64,000 bases of DNA from Alligator mississippiensis (GCF_030867095.1 NC_081824.1:304188956-304252955), one strand, 5' to 3'; shown: positions 23,434 to 34,793, counted from the first letter of the stretch. The notes: a model not told the origin generated them from the sequence alone. Numbers and translations: made by a program.

Positions 23434-24691
23434 CTATACAGGGTGTAACACTTGAACCACTGGTCATGTTTGGCTGTCATCCATGTGTTTGATGTCCATA
23501 TTGATTTTATGTCCTGTGATAGTTTGGGTGGTGGGGGGCCAGGTACAATATGATAGGTGATCTTCTGTGACAAGCTATTTAGAAACGAATGAGGTGGTCC
23601 TGAAAGAATCAAGCTGGTGAGGATTTCCTGATGAAAGTGATAGCCACATTTTTCCTGTTCCCCAGCCATTTGGACCAAAATGAAACCATCTGCCTGTGAC
23701 TCAGTCTGAACACCGAGGGATACACCAACTCTTGTAGAAAATGTAAGGCAGTGGTTTCTAAGGAGGGTCACTGACCCCAAATGGGGCTGAAGCATGGTCA
23801 TGAGCCCCACAGAAATTCAATTATAGCAGGTGGGCCTTAGAGCAGTAGCCGAGAAAAGGATACACAGGGATGGAGGGTGGGGCTTGATATGCAAATTTGA
23901 ATGAGGACATGATCATCGAAGAAAGACTATTTATGCTGTTTTGAACTGAGCCAACCAGCTTTAGCCAAGATTTTGGGGGAAAACTGAAACTTTTTAATTT
24001 AATTACATTTAAATTGAAAAAAACAATCTGACATATCTTTTTCCCTGGCTGAAGCTGAAAGTCCTGTTCAGGAGCTGAGTTGACAGTATCTCTGGAGCTC
24101 CAAACACTAAACTAGTTTAGAGGTGTCTGAAAGGTTTGTATAATTGGAAGAGGCATCAAAACAGCCTGTGCCATTCCCAAAGATGCCCTAGACTTGTACT
24201 CTGTGAACAGACCAAACAGGATTTGCAGAGCTGACCAGCTAACGTAGTCAGTGCCACAAGACTGCAAGTAACACATCCCCAGGTGCTAGGGGGCAAATCC
24301 TACATTTGCTGGGCACAGAGAACAACAACCTGATGCCCCCCACAGATGTGTGCGCTCATTATAGCTAACTTTCCATTACATTTATATCAGTAACAAAACT
24401 CAGGCCCTCAAAATAATAGTGTTATCTGGCAAGTTTTGTTAGCCTTTTGCTGATCTAATATAACAATATCTCTGCTACTATTGCCCTTTTTGACCTGAGC
24501 AATTAGCTAATATTCAGGGCCATGCAGGTTTCTCTATTAAGAGGACAAATTCATGACAGAAACAGACACACAGTTGATGCAATGCTGTTTATTTCCAAAG
24601 AATATGCAAAATGCCCTATTTTCCTGAACACAGAAGGAATCAAACAGGTAGACTTACAATTCTAGGCCCCTTTCCTGCCACTGCTCTTTCA
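23434..24691. other. Non-coding, no gene seen
   Basis: At 23752 a CAGTGGTTTCTAAG motif resembles a hAT left end with no partner found. The rest looks unique. Confidence 0.35.
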
Positions 24692-25004
24692 TAGATTCAT
24701 AGATTCATAGAAGTAGGGTCGGAAGGGACCTTGTAGATCTTCTAGTCCGACCCCCTGCCCTGGGCAGGAGAGAAAACTGGGCTCAAATGACCCCATCTAG
24801 GTAAACGTCAAGCCTCCTCTTAAAGACCCCCAAGGTAGGAGCCAGCACCACTTCCCTTGGAAGTTGGTTCCAGATCCTAGCCACCCTGACTGTGAAGTAG
24901 TGCTTCCTGATGTCTAGTCTAAACCTACTCTCTAGCAACTTATGGCCATTATTCCTTGTTATTCCAGGAGGTGCTCAGGGGAACAAGGTCTCTCCCAATC
25001 CCCG

Positions 25005-26063
25005 CTAGTCCCCCCTAGTAAGTTTATAGATGGCCACCAGGTCCCCCCTCAGCCTTCTCTTGTGAAGGCTGAACAGGTTCAGGTCCCTTAGCCTCTCCTT
25101 GTAGGGTATGCCCTGCTGTCCCCAGATCATGCGAGTGGCCCTCCTCTGGACCCTCTCAATGCTGTCCACATCCCTCCTGGAGTGCGGTGCCCAGAATTGG
25201 ACCCAGTACTCCAGCTGCGGCCTGACTAGTGTCACTAGAGGGGAAGGATCACCTACTTGGACATGCTCGTGATGCATCTGTGGATACATGACAAGGTATG
25301 GTTAGCCCTTCTGACCGTGTCCTCGCATTGTCGGCCCATGTTCATCTTGGAGTCAATAATGACTCCAAGATCTCTTTCTGCCACTGTGCTTTCGAGAAGG
25401 GAGTTCCCCAGCCTATAGGTATGCTGCTGGTTCTCACTGTCCAAGTGCAGCACCCTGCACTTGTCAGTATTGAATCCATCTTATTTTCATTTTCCCACCC
25501 CTGTAACCTGTCCCGGTCCTGCTGTAATCTGCCCTTCCCTTCTAGAGTGCCCACCTCACCCCAAATCTTGGTGTTGTCTGCAAATTTAAACAGGGTGCTT
25601 TTCACCCTGTCATCCAAGTCGTTAATAAAGAAAGTAAACAGTGCAGGGCCAAGGACCGAGCCCTGGGGGACTCTGTTGCCCACTTCCCTCCAGGTCAAAT
25701 ATGACCCGTCCACCACCACTCTCTGAGTACGACTCCTCAGCCAATTTGCAATCCATCTGAGTGTGTAGGCATCAATGCCACAGTTGCCTAGCTTTTTAAT
25801 GAGAATGGGGTGGGAGACAGTGTCAAAGGCCTTCGTGAAGTCCAGAAAGACCACATCCACCGCGACACCTGCATCCAATGATTTTGTGACCTGATCATAG
25901 AAGGCAATCAGGTTGGTCTACAGGACCTGCCCCTAATGAAACCATGCTGGTTGCCCTTGAGCATCATCTCTGCTGCTGGCCCATCACAGATGTGCTCCTT
26001 GATAATCCTCTCAAAGAACTTCCCCAGGATTGAAGTAAGACTAATGGGCCTATAGTTGCCCGG
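25005..26063 (-). pseudogene. CR1 reverse transcriptase remnant
   Basis: Read down from about 26063: PGNYRPISLTSILGKFFERI, then (25878-25342) VVFLDFTKAFDTVSHPILI, GNRVPQGSVLGPALFTFFIND and FKFADNTK, then VRPQLEYWVQFWAPHSRRD near 25210-25150. FLDF and VPQGSVLGP are intact. The active-site FADD has become FADN, losing the second metal-binding Asp. Frame changes occur near 25880 and 25270-25450. Confidence 0.85.
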
Positions 26064-26616
26064 GCATTCCCCCTGGTGGGACTGTGCACCTCCTGGGTTA
26101 AGTGCAGGTCCTGTATTTCAGCAAGGACCCTTCGTGAGTGGTCAGACCTGACTGACTGCTTCTCCCAGCAGATGTCCGGGTAATTTAGATCACCCATGAC
26201 AACTACATCCCTTGCCTTAAGTGGTTCCGCAAGCTGACCTGAGAATTCACACTCCAGCTTTTCCCCTTGGTTGGGAGGTCTGTAGTAGACCCCTAACATT
26301 AAGTCCCTTTCCCCATGACCCAGAGCACTTTAGCCTGCCCCTCCTCAGACCCCATCCTGCTGGTTGAGGATGTGTATTGCTCTTTGACGTAGAGCGCCAC
26401 ACCTCTGCCTTTCCTCCCCGTTCTATCCCGTCTGTATAGTCTATAGCCCCTAATGTTAACCGCCCAGTCATGGGACAAATCCCACCAGGTTTCTGTGAGC
26501 CCTACTATGTCTGGGTTTGAACTAGCTATCCGGAGGGCAAGTTCCGCCTGCTTATTCCGCATACTATGAGCATTGGTGTAGAGGCATTTAAGGCCTTGAA
26601 TTGGTGCGTGTGCCAC
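26064..26616 (-). pseudogene. CR1 endonuclease-domain remnant
   Basis: From 26616 downward: LKCLYTNAHSMRNKQAEL, IVGLTETWWD and GVALYVKEQ. After a frameshift near 26300 come VYYRPPNQ, VVVMGDLNYPDICW and LTQEVHSPTRG. TETWWD holds the catalytic Glu region and GDLNYP corresponds to GDFN. The domain is cut at its C-terminal end by the deletion joining it to the RT. Confidence 0.82.
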
Positions 26617-26747
26617 CCCCTGATTCCCAGGACTATTTGGACTCCTGTTGCTTACCGCTTACCTGGGTACTCCTTGTGCACGTCACCTGTCTTAGTTGGG
26701 AGGTGTCCTCAAGTCCTTCTGTGGCTCCACCCCCTGGCGAAGCTAGT

Positions 26748-27132
26748 TTAAAGCGCGCTGCACGAGATCAGCCAACCTGGAAGAGAAGACATGCTTGCCT
26801 TTAGGAGAGAGGTGTAGCCCATCCCACCCAAGCAAGTCCCCTGTGCGAAAGTATGGGTCGTTATCCAGGAACCGGGGGCCTGCGTGGTGGCACCAACTTC
26901 ATAACCACCGGTTGACCTCGCCAATGCAGGCCTTGTGTCACCATCCACACCTACTCACCAGGAGAATAGAGGAGAATACCACCTGTGCCTTGGCCCCCAG
27001 GGCCTCAAAGTCCTTCATGATGCGGTCTGGGTTGCCTCTGGCTGCGTCATTTGTTCCCACGTGGATGAGAACCATGGGGTACTGGTCTGAGGGTCGAATG
27101 TAGGCCTGGATCCTTTCAAAAAGCATGTCCAT
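26748..27132 (-). pseudogene. CR1 ORF1 C-terminal SGNH-hydrolase-like domain remnant
   Basis: VLIHVGTNDAARGNPD (about 27080-27035) carries the GTND block of SGNH-type esterases. That domain is known from CR1 ORF1 proteins. A later part reads like the LGWDGLHLSPKG block in another frame (about 26815-26790). The stretch is 5'-truncated near 27140. Confidence 0.6.
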
Positions 27133-27140
27133 AACATTTT

Positions 27141-28125
27141 TTCAGGTGCATACTAATGTTGCTCTGTAGCTCTCTTGCTGTCTTCTCTGGGTCCTTTTGT
27201 GACATTTGTGTTACTTCTTTGTCTCCCTATTTCTCTCTCACATGTACAGCCTGCCCATCTCCAGTAAAAAGTACCCAAGCATTAGCACTTGCATTCAGCC
27301 CCTGGTAAATCCTCCCCACCCATAGTGTGGCTCTTATTGTTTCATCTATCTTATTTTACAAGGAGCATAATTGCATGTTGCATCTTACACCCACTGAGGT
27401 GTCACTCAGCCCCTAACAGCACGCTTTTTATGGCTGGTATTCTCCAACAGATGACATCTTCTGCATCCTGTTAACCCTGGGGGAAGGCCCAGTAGTTCAT
27501 CAATAATGTTCCAAGGACAAAGAGCAAGCAACAAACATTTTCAAAGGCACCTTCTCTCCTCAGTCCTTCCTGCACTGAGATCCTGGCTTTCCTTCCCCTC
27601 TTTAATTCTTTCCCCCGAAGGTTTGCCTGTACCTTCTCCTTTGTGCCCTGTACTGCCTCTCTGCCTCTGCACACCAGATCCTCCCCTTGCTCTCTTCCCC
27701 ACCTGCTGTGACTCCCCTCCACTCCCTTCCCAGAGGGGCAGCATCCTCTCCTGTTACTAGCACGGGTCTGTGGGCTGTCTCATGTTCTGCTGAGTTGAAG
27801 GATAAGGATGGTGCAGGGAGAACAAAGAAGCAGCTTACAGGGTCTGCAGACATAGACGGATCTAGGATTTTGAAGAGAGATGCAAAGGTGTGATACATCA
27901 TCACATAGCACAATGCATTTTTCTCTAGTAAAAGAAAAGTAGAGTCTTTACTATGTTAGGAGCCCAGTGCTATATTATTCAGTTTAAAATCAAATCAAAA
28001 ACAAATATAACTTTATTGGAATGTGCAATAATTTGCAATATTTTAAAAAGCCCACAACACACTAAGTAAAAATAATCAAAAGGTGTTGTTTAACTTGTCA
28101 TACATTCATTTTAATAATATGTGTA
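27141..28125. other. Non-coding, no gene seen
   Basis: Pyrimidine-rich in 27540-27740. Overlapping frames on both strands reflect composition. No repeat end is recognised. Confidence 0.35.
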
Positions 28126-28415
28126 CAGGGGACCCCCGCCATTCGCAGGGGATACATTCTCGTATCCCCCACAAATGGCAAAATCTGTGAATAAGGCACT
28201 ACATTCATGAATGCAGTCTGCATTCATGAATGCAGTGCCCCCAGCGGCAGGGTGGGGGGCACAGCTCCAGCGGTGGCAGCGGGAGCACGGCGACAAGATC
28301 CTGGTGGCAGCAAGCACAGAGCTCCCAAGGATCTCCTGGAAGTTTATACAGTATATTTAAAATGAGGGTTCAGCATTCATGAATATTTGAAACCGCGAAT
28401 AACGAGGGTTTCCTG
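28126..28415. mobile_element. pogo/Tigger-like MITE, 290 bp
   Basis: The left end CAGGGGACCCCCGCCATTCGC matches the reversed right end CAGGAAACCCTCGTTATTCGC at most positions. The left flank is TA (28124-28125) and the right flank is CA, a decayed TA duplication. It carries two copies of the palindrome CTGCATTCATGAATGCAG near 28200-28240. A partial copy is at 42461-42555. Confidence 0.72.
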
Positions 28416-29189
28416 CAACTCCTGCATCTCTCTTTCAGATTCATAAAACAAAATCTAGCCTTCTTGAGCAACTTGACAGTGTATCCAGTACTTTACTGAA
28501 AGTTATTTCCACACCTGAGTCAATGTTCACCTGTGTTAATGTTTTTATCTAGAATTAAAAATATTCTGTAGGGTTGTGAAATAGGAGCTAGTTTACCAGG
28601 AGCAGCTAGCTAACAGCCTGCAGAATTGCAGAACAAAGGATATCTTGGTTAGTGAACCGTCAAGACCATTAAAAATGAGAGCAGGTTATTAACACCTGTA
28701 GAATGAAGCTTAGAATGGATCAGGTAGATTACAATGAGCCATGAAGTCCAATGACTCCCTCATTGCTGCCTGAATAGAAATGCTGCTGTCACTGCCAGGC
28801 GGTTGGTTTTAAACTTTGGGTGAAGGAAGAATTAAAAGGGGAGGAGGGGGGGGTGCTGTACCTGCATCATTGTACTCCTTCCCTGCAGAGAAACCAAGAG
28901 AATGGCCTCAGCGCCCCTTAAACAGGTCATGGAGGCATAGGACTTGGGCTTAACAGTGCAGTGAAGTCAGGCACATTGGCAATACGTTTCTTCTAGAGAA
29001 CAACACTTGAAAGGAAGTGACAGCCTGCTTTTTTGTGGCACCCCACCATGTTTGATGCACAGTGAATTACTTGTTCTAAATCAATTGGATCAAGTGCCAC
29101 CAGTCAGAAGCATTTTAGCTGTATGTTTCTACTGAAATAATCAGTGGGGAAAGAGTTTACAATGGCAGTTAATTTGATGGCCTTAGGCT
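28416..29189. other. Non-coding, no gene seen
   Basis: Unique-looking sequence. It ends with the left target duplication CTTAGGCT (29182-29189) of the next element. Confidence 0.35.
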
Positions 29190-30104
29190 CATAGGTGGAG
29201 GGAGAAAAAAATATTTTGGGGGCTGAGTGCACGCATGCATGTACACACAGGCCCCCCACCTCCAAGCAGGTAAGTCTGTGAAGGAAGGGGCGGGGGGAGG
29301 GGAAATGGTAGGGGGGGCAGTGATTAAGGCCCCAGAGGTGAGGAAGGGAGTAGGGCAGTGGCTGGGGTGAATGAGGCCCCTGCTGGGCCAGGTGGTGGGA
29401 CAATCAGAGCCTGGACAGCTTGTCCAGGGGTGCAGGGGAACTCCTGCCACTGTGCACACCCTACCAGAGACCCAAGGAGCATGTGCCCCTCCAATCTGTG
29501 CATGAGGAGGCGGCTGCTGCTGTGCTTTGCAGCCCCCCCCCCTCCCCTTCCCCCCGCCTTGAGAGCCATGTGACGCTGTATGTGTCCCACTGCTGGGCAG
29601 GCAGGAGGCATGGCGCATCGCGCCGCTCCCAAGGCAGCTGCAGCAGGGTGCAGAGCCCAGCACACAGCAGCAGCTGCCTCCACCCCACACACAGATTGGG
29701 GGGCATGTGTCCTCCGGACTTCCACCAGGATGTGCACAGCAGCGGGAGCTCCCCTGCATCCCTGGACAAGCTGCCCAGGCTCCAACTGTTCCAGCACCCA
29801 GCCCAGCTGGGGCTTCATTCACTCCAGCCCCTGCTCCTGACTCTGTCCCACTCCCTCCCTCACTGCGGGGGCCTCGATCTGCATCCCCTAGCCTCTTCCC
29901 CTTCACAAAATTGACTGGTACTTGCCTGCCATGCTGGGAAGCCAGTGATCCACATGGCAGGCTGCAATCCTGGCTGCATGTGCACCCCTCCCCACCCCTG
30001 CTGCAGCTGCCCAGGGCCCACAGCCAGGCTGCCTTGCAGCCCTACCCACTGCCCTGCATTTGTGAGGGCTAAGCCTTGTTAGTCCTGGCCTTCCACCACC
30101 TATG
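29190..30104. mobile_element. Fold-back hAT-type element, 915 bp
   Basis: The ends CATAGGTGG and CCACCTATG are inverted, with identical 8-mers CTTAGGCT outside both (29182-29189, 30105-30112). Inside, about 29277-29545 and 29640-29907 are long inverted arms. For example, GTGAATGAGGCCCC on the left corresponds to GTGAATGAAGCCCC on the right strand-reversed, and both strands read a VNEAPAG...ACPG-type translation. The GC-rich centre separates them. The open frames (to 245 codons, minus) come from the arms and their composition. No transposase is recognised. Confidence 0.82.
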
Positions 30105-30983
30105 CTTAGGCTCTCAAATAAACAAACATTAAGTACAGACACTCAAAAAGCCCCTGGCAGAAGTGCTCTAACTACTACACTTTACTTAAAGTGCTATCAG
30201 TTACAGTGTGAGTGAACCAGACATTCACTTTTCAGTGGGGGAGGGGGCTTGGAGCTGCCCAAGTCCCCCCCAAACTCCCTCCTCTCTGCCAACTGGCAAC
30301 TGTCAGCAGTGGCTGGTGGGGCAGAGACCCCAGACCCCTCTCCCTCTAGCTCTTTTGCCCAGGCTGCAGGCAGGGGCAGCTGCAGGAGAGAGACCCCAGA
30401 GACCTTTCCCCCATCTGGCTAGGCTGCGGGTGCAGGACTAGGACAGTTGTGGGAACAGAAGCCCCCTTTTCACCTCTCCCACCCTCCCCAACAAGGCTAC
30501 ATGCCAGGCTGGGATCAGAGGCTTTCACTGAGTAGGATCAGTGACAGCGAGAAGAGTCAAGTATGTTGGGGTCCAAGGGCCCTGGCCCCCCTCAGGAAGA
30601 GGGCTGTCACCTGAAATGTGTAAAACTTTCCACATGTCCACTACCTTAGGTCCCCTTCCAGCAAAATTAAAAGTTGGTACCTATGTCAGCTGAGGGGGTG
30701 GGGCTGGCCCAGGCTTGGGCAGAGGAAATGACCTCTGCCCAAGGCTAGAGCGCAGCCCTGTGCAATGCCACTTGGGATGGTGGGGATTGTACTCTAAGTT
30801 AACCCACAATGGGATCTGATGCAGATCTTCAATAAGGTGCTCTAACAGAAAGTGCTTTAGATAGTAGGAATCCATCCAGAGTTAACTTAGAGCATGATCC
30901 ACCATTTCTAAAGCACTCTAAGAGCTGTGAATGTCTGTTCAGTTATGGCTTTAGAGTGCTTTCTGCCTGCTTCGTGAACAATA
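30105..30983. other. Non-coding, no gene seen
   Basis: GC-rich in 30230-30500 and pyrimidine-biased. No repeat terminus recognised. Confidence 0.35.
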
Positions 30984-31770
30984 TGTGTAATATCTGTATG
31001 AAGAAATCCCATTCTCTCTGCCCATGACTTGGGTCACTCTCTCTCTCTCTCTCTCTTGCTTTCTTGTTGGTTCAAACTGGCCAACCAGGTGACCTGGCTA
31101 GATGAATTCCTGAGGGGAGGGGGGAACGTGCTCTTCCTGGCAGTGGGCATTTTGAAAGTGACAAGCAACATGCCTCCAGGCTGCTGCCTGGGTGATTTTC
31201 TGTAAGTAAAGACTCAAAAACTAGCTTGGAGTTAGGATTTATGTGTAGGCCAGACATGTTTTAAAAGGATTGTTATGTCCAAGACTCTTTAAGACTCTGA
31301 TTGCTTATGTTTGCTCAAAGTATATTCTGACTTCCTTGTTCTACCCTCCCTCTCCCCTCTAATCAATAAATGTATTGGGTTACAGCGTGCCTTGCTGTGG
31401 TACTGTGGAGGGGAGAAAGGCAGGCCTTTTTGGTCCGAGCTTGGCCAGCGGAGCTTGTCTGTTTATGTGCCTTCAGTCCTACCTGAGGTTATCTTGGGAT
31501 GCTTTGGGCTGAAAGAGGCACCCAGAAATATTACCTGTGGGCAAAGCAACCCCAAGGTTCACAGGGTCTATGTGCCCTAGGCTGCACAGAGTCCTAACAG
31601 AGACCAGTGCCTGGGTGGTGATAGCGTTACCCCAGGCTTGCAGGTGTTCTCCAGGAAATGGGACAGCCAGCTGTTGGCACCCCATGGGAGACTCCTGAAG
31701 CGAGGTTTTTGGGCCTGACACAGCAAAGCAGGTTGCTCTGTAGCGTAGTGCCCCCCACTGTGCCACCACA
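30984..31770 (+). mobile_element. LTR related to the solo LTR at 5277
   Basis: Three blocks match that LTR in order: TTCCTGAGGGGAGGGGGGAA (about 31106), an AATAAA context near 31365, and the terminal part CTGGGTGGTGATAGCGTTACC to CCAGGAAATGGGACAGCCAG (about 31612-31672). The end reads TGCCACCACA. The left boundary and the target duplication are unclear. A (TC)n run lies within it. Confidence 0.55.
31036..31058. repeat. (TC)n microsatellite
   Basis: Ten or so uninterrupted TC dinucleotides within the LTR-like unit. Confidence 0.8.
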
Positions 31771-32817
31771 GTCTGTACCTAGCCAAAGTTTTCAGATGGG
31801 TAGGGGCTGTTCACATGAACCTGAGAGTTATTGTTACAGACAACTTGTCTACAGATGAAGTAAGACAAAATTTGTTTGTGCTGGAAAGTTCTGATAAGCC
31901 TGTTTTACTTGATTACAACAAATAGGGTGTAGCATGTTTCTATGTGGTACAGTGACAGTGATGTGACCAATTTCCAAACAACAGGACACTTCTGTCACCA
32001 CGGAGTTAGTCTGGATATTATGTGTCAACCCATTTGTGAGCATCAGTCTCTTTGGACACGAGATGAGGCTGTGACCTGAGCTAGAATTCTCTTTCTGGAC
32101 CTACCTGCAGCACTGACAACTCTTGCACTATTTCATGCATTTTCTGAGAGCCTCACTCCTGGCATCTAATGCAAACATGAGAATCTTAACAGTCACTTTA
32201 AAAACCATGCAGCTTTTTAGTCACCACAGCTCAAATACTGAACAGTGAAATAAAAAGGTCAAATGTTGTTGTTTTTTAAAAAACAAACTGTTCTTCTGAA
32301 TTTCAGGGTCTGACTCGTGATGATTGGTGCATGGGCTTGGTAATGATGTGCCTATTTGGTGTGGGAAAAGCCAGTGAGCTGGAAGTATATAGAGACCTCT
32401 GCAAAACAGCTACTGCACTGTGTGATTTTATTTTCTGCCACTAGGGGCCCTTTGCCAGGAATTTTCATGCCGTTTTTACCTTTGAAACTCCAGTGAAATC
32501 AGTGTAGCTGGGGTAAGAATTTGCACTCCTGTGGGAAAAAGAAATCTGTTTATCTTAGTATTGGTAATTAATTCCTTCCTAGAAGAATATAGAGAACTCA
32601 GTAGGTTACTTGATCTGGAGAGGAATCAATTTCACTGTTTCAGAGCTGCACCGCAGAGGTTACCACTGATATTTCTTCATGTGCTAGCAGTGAAGGGGTG
32701 TGATGCTTCTGGTACCACCTTCCTCTGAATCCACAGCATGATTATGTCTGAATATGACTTGTTATTGCCTGAATGTTTCCTTCAGTGATGGATTTCTTTT
32801 TAGGTCATTATGTATAG
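31771..32817. other. Non-coding, no gene seen
   Basis: Unique-looking AT-rich sequence ending in the target duplication ATGTATAG of the next element. Confidence 0.35.
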
Positions 32818-33526
32818 TGGAGCTGTCAAACGCATCCAGCCCTGCATGGGGCTGGTTTGGGGGTCTGATCAGACTCATGGACTGGCCCCAGGCATTGGAA
32901 CCAGTACACAGGGCTTGTCTGGGGCAGGCAGCTCAGGCAGCATATGCCTGGACAAGCCCTGTGTGCTTTGTGCACTGCATACCGCCCCCAAACTGTAGCT
33001 GTCACATGGAGTTGGCATGGGGCATGTGCTGCATGAGGTGCCCGTGCTAGGCTGCCCCCACACATTGGCTCTGGTACACAGACTAGCTCAGTGGGGTGCT
33101 GCCTACAGTGTGCACTGGAGATTGGCCCCCAATGCTGCATTCAGCATGCTCCTGATCCAGCCCTATGTGCCACATGCAACATGCTCTGGCGCTGGTCTGT
33201 GCCTCACACTGCATCTGGCACTTGGGGCTGGCATGGGGTGCATGCTGCATGCACATCAGACTAACCTTGCACCATGGCTCTGGCACACAGGGATGGTCTG
33301 TGGGCCTGATCCAGACTGGCCACAGGGCCAGCACACAGGGTGGGTCCAGCACAGGCACTGTATGTTGCATGCTCCAGACCAGCCCCCTATGCCAAGTGCA
33401 GTGCTTGCAGCAATGGGTCTGGTGCATGCTGCATGCAGCACACAGAGTCAATCCAAGACCCACAGACTGGATCATAGGGTTCCATGGGCTGGATCCAGCT
33501 CCCAGGCCATATCTTTGACATCCCAA
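32818..33526. mobile_element. hAT-type element with internal repeats, 709 bp
   Basis: The left end TGGAGCTGTCAAACG and the reversed right end TTGGGATGTCAAAG are decayed CAGGGGTGTCAAA termini. Flanks are ATGTATAG (32810-32817) and ATGTACAG (33527-33534), 7 of 8. The interior repeats 'GGCTCTGGTACACAG', 'ATGCTGCATG' and 'CCAGCCCTATGTGCC' units. The open frames up to 176 codons are composed of these repeats. No transposase. Confidence 0.75.
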
Positions 33527-34394
33527 ATGTACAGCAACAGGTGCTGAGTGGATTTTAAAGGATCACTTGGCAGCAGGAATCCCTGCTGTTAAAAGCCCAT
33601 TCCAGGTTTTTTTTTTAAATCTACCTTTGAGAATAATGGAATTATTCTAATGACACCTAATGCCCCCCTAGGGCAGTTCAGGCCAAAGTCTGTCCTCTGT
33701 TACAAAACTGAAAACTGCTTTATTAACTCTTTTGAGGTCAGAAAAAATTGAAGTACCTCCTTTGAAGTCAGTGGAAATGTGTCCATCAAGCTACAAGCAG
33801 CAGTGTTTTCTGCCTCTTTTTTTCAAGCTGGAAGGTCTCTAAATATACACAGACTAGCTAAACTAGTCACTTCCCACTTTAGGGGTGTGGCCCTTTTGCA
33901 ACAGTGAGTACAGCTGCTTTATTTCATGTCTCACTTCCTTTTTGTCTCAGTGGAACCTGCAGGAGTTTGTTGTAAACTCTGCCTGACTTGTTGCTGTGCC
34001 CTTGTGGCAACAATGAAAGGAAATAAAATGCTGCCTCGGTTATCTCCAGCCTTGGCTCCAGGACCTGGGCCAGTCTGTAATGACCTGGGAAGTTGATAGA
34101 GTTGCTATGCTTTTTGTCTTGTCAGAAAGATGCACTTAAAAATCTCTGCTGGGAGGCTGTACTGCTTCACATGAGTGAAACAAGTGGCACTGCAACCCCA
34201 GGCAATGTTTTCATAAACCTAAAGGAGATGTTCTGAACATGCTCTTTATACCTTGGTGGGTAGGGGTATTAAGTGGGTTATTTAATCTAGGAAATACCTA
34301 CCCATGGTACTAAGCACGGCACCCACGCAGCCTGCAGCCTCAGCACATTTAGTCAGTTGAACAAGAGCTCCCGACCAACCTGCTCAAATCATAA
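33527..34394. other. Non-coding, no gene seen
   Basis: Unique-looking sequence with a few homopolymer T runs. Confidence 0.35.
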
Positions 34395-34488
34395 AGAAAT
34401 AGGGATGAAAAGAACCTCAGGGGTTCATGTAGTTCAACCTCCTGCTCAAGGCAGGATTGCCGTAGCTAAGCACTGTGTACAAATGTTG

Positions 34489-34772
34489 ACTTTATGGAAA
34501 TGGGAGGCTTCTCTCTAGCTTGCTCCTGCAGCCATATGGCTGAGGGCAAGCAAAACTTGGGGGCATTCAAATCCCAAGTCTCCAGGCTTGGCCATGCATG
34601 TAGGATGCCTGCCAAAGGATTTGGAAGTATCTGAAGCCCCACGCTGGGGTGGAGGATACTTGCCAGTAGTAGGGCCACATGTGGCTCTTGGATGATTCAA
34701 ACAGATTTGGACCTGATCTGGCTAATTTGACCTGGGCCACGAAAAACCTTCCTTACCAAAAAAAAAAAATCC
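34489..34772 (+). mobile_element. Poly(A)-tailed retroposon (SINE-like), copy 1
   Basis: A 284-bp unit ends in an A-rich tail (34757-34769). TACAAATGTTG occurs directly before it (34478-34488) and after it (34775-34785), or 13 bp with one mismatch. Tail plus variable-length TSD is the signature of LINE-driven retroposition. A second copy lies at 59878-60160 in the same orientation. I recognise no tRNA, 7SL or 5S head. The 3' half repeats GATTTGG/CTGATCTGGCTAATTTG motifs resembling those at the ends of the hAT at 10732. Confidence 0.7.
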
Positions 34773-34793
34773 TATACAAATGTTGGTCTAACT

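Larger units (their letters stand above)
24692..27140 (-). mobile_element. CR1 LINE with ORF1 end, endonuclease and RT, internally deleted
   Basis: The 3' tail is at the low end: 'CATAGATTCATAGATTCATAGA' type, shorter in any single repeat, at 24692-24712. Going up on the minus strand come RT (25005-25878 and to about 26063), endonuclease (about 26070-26616) and the end of ORF1 (26748-27132). Endonuclease joins RT directly near 26066. The linker that occupies about 0.95 kb in the copy at 4.9-9.1 kb is missing. This is the best preserved CR1 in the window, but it carries frameshifts. Confidence 0.88.

Noticed and set aside
23232..23810. 192-codon minus frame
   Set aside because: Spans a hAT MITE and unrelated flank. 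No homology recognised and no splice context.
29169..29906. 245-codon minus frame and opposite frames
   Set aside because: They are produced by the inverted arms of the fold-back hAT element. The same translation appears on both strands.
33017..33547. 176-codon plus frame
   Set aside because: Lies inside the hAT at 32818-33526 and is made of its internal repeat units.
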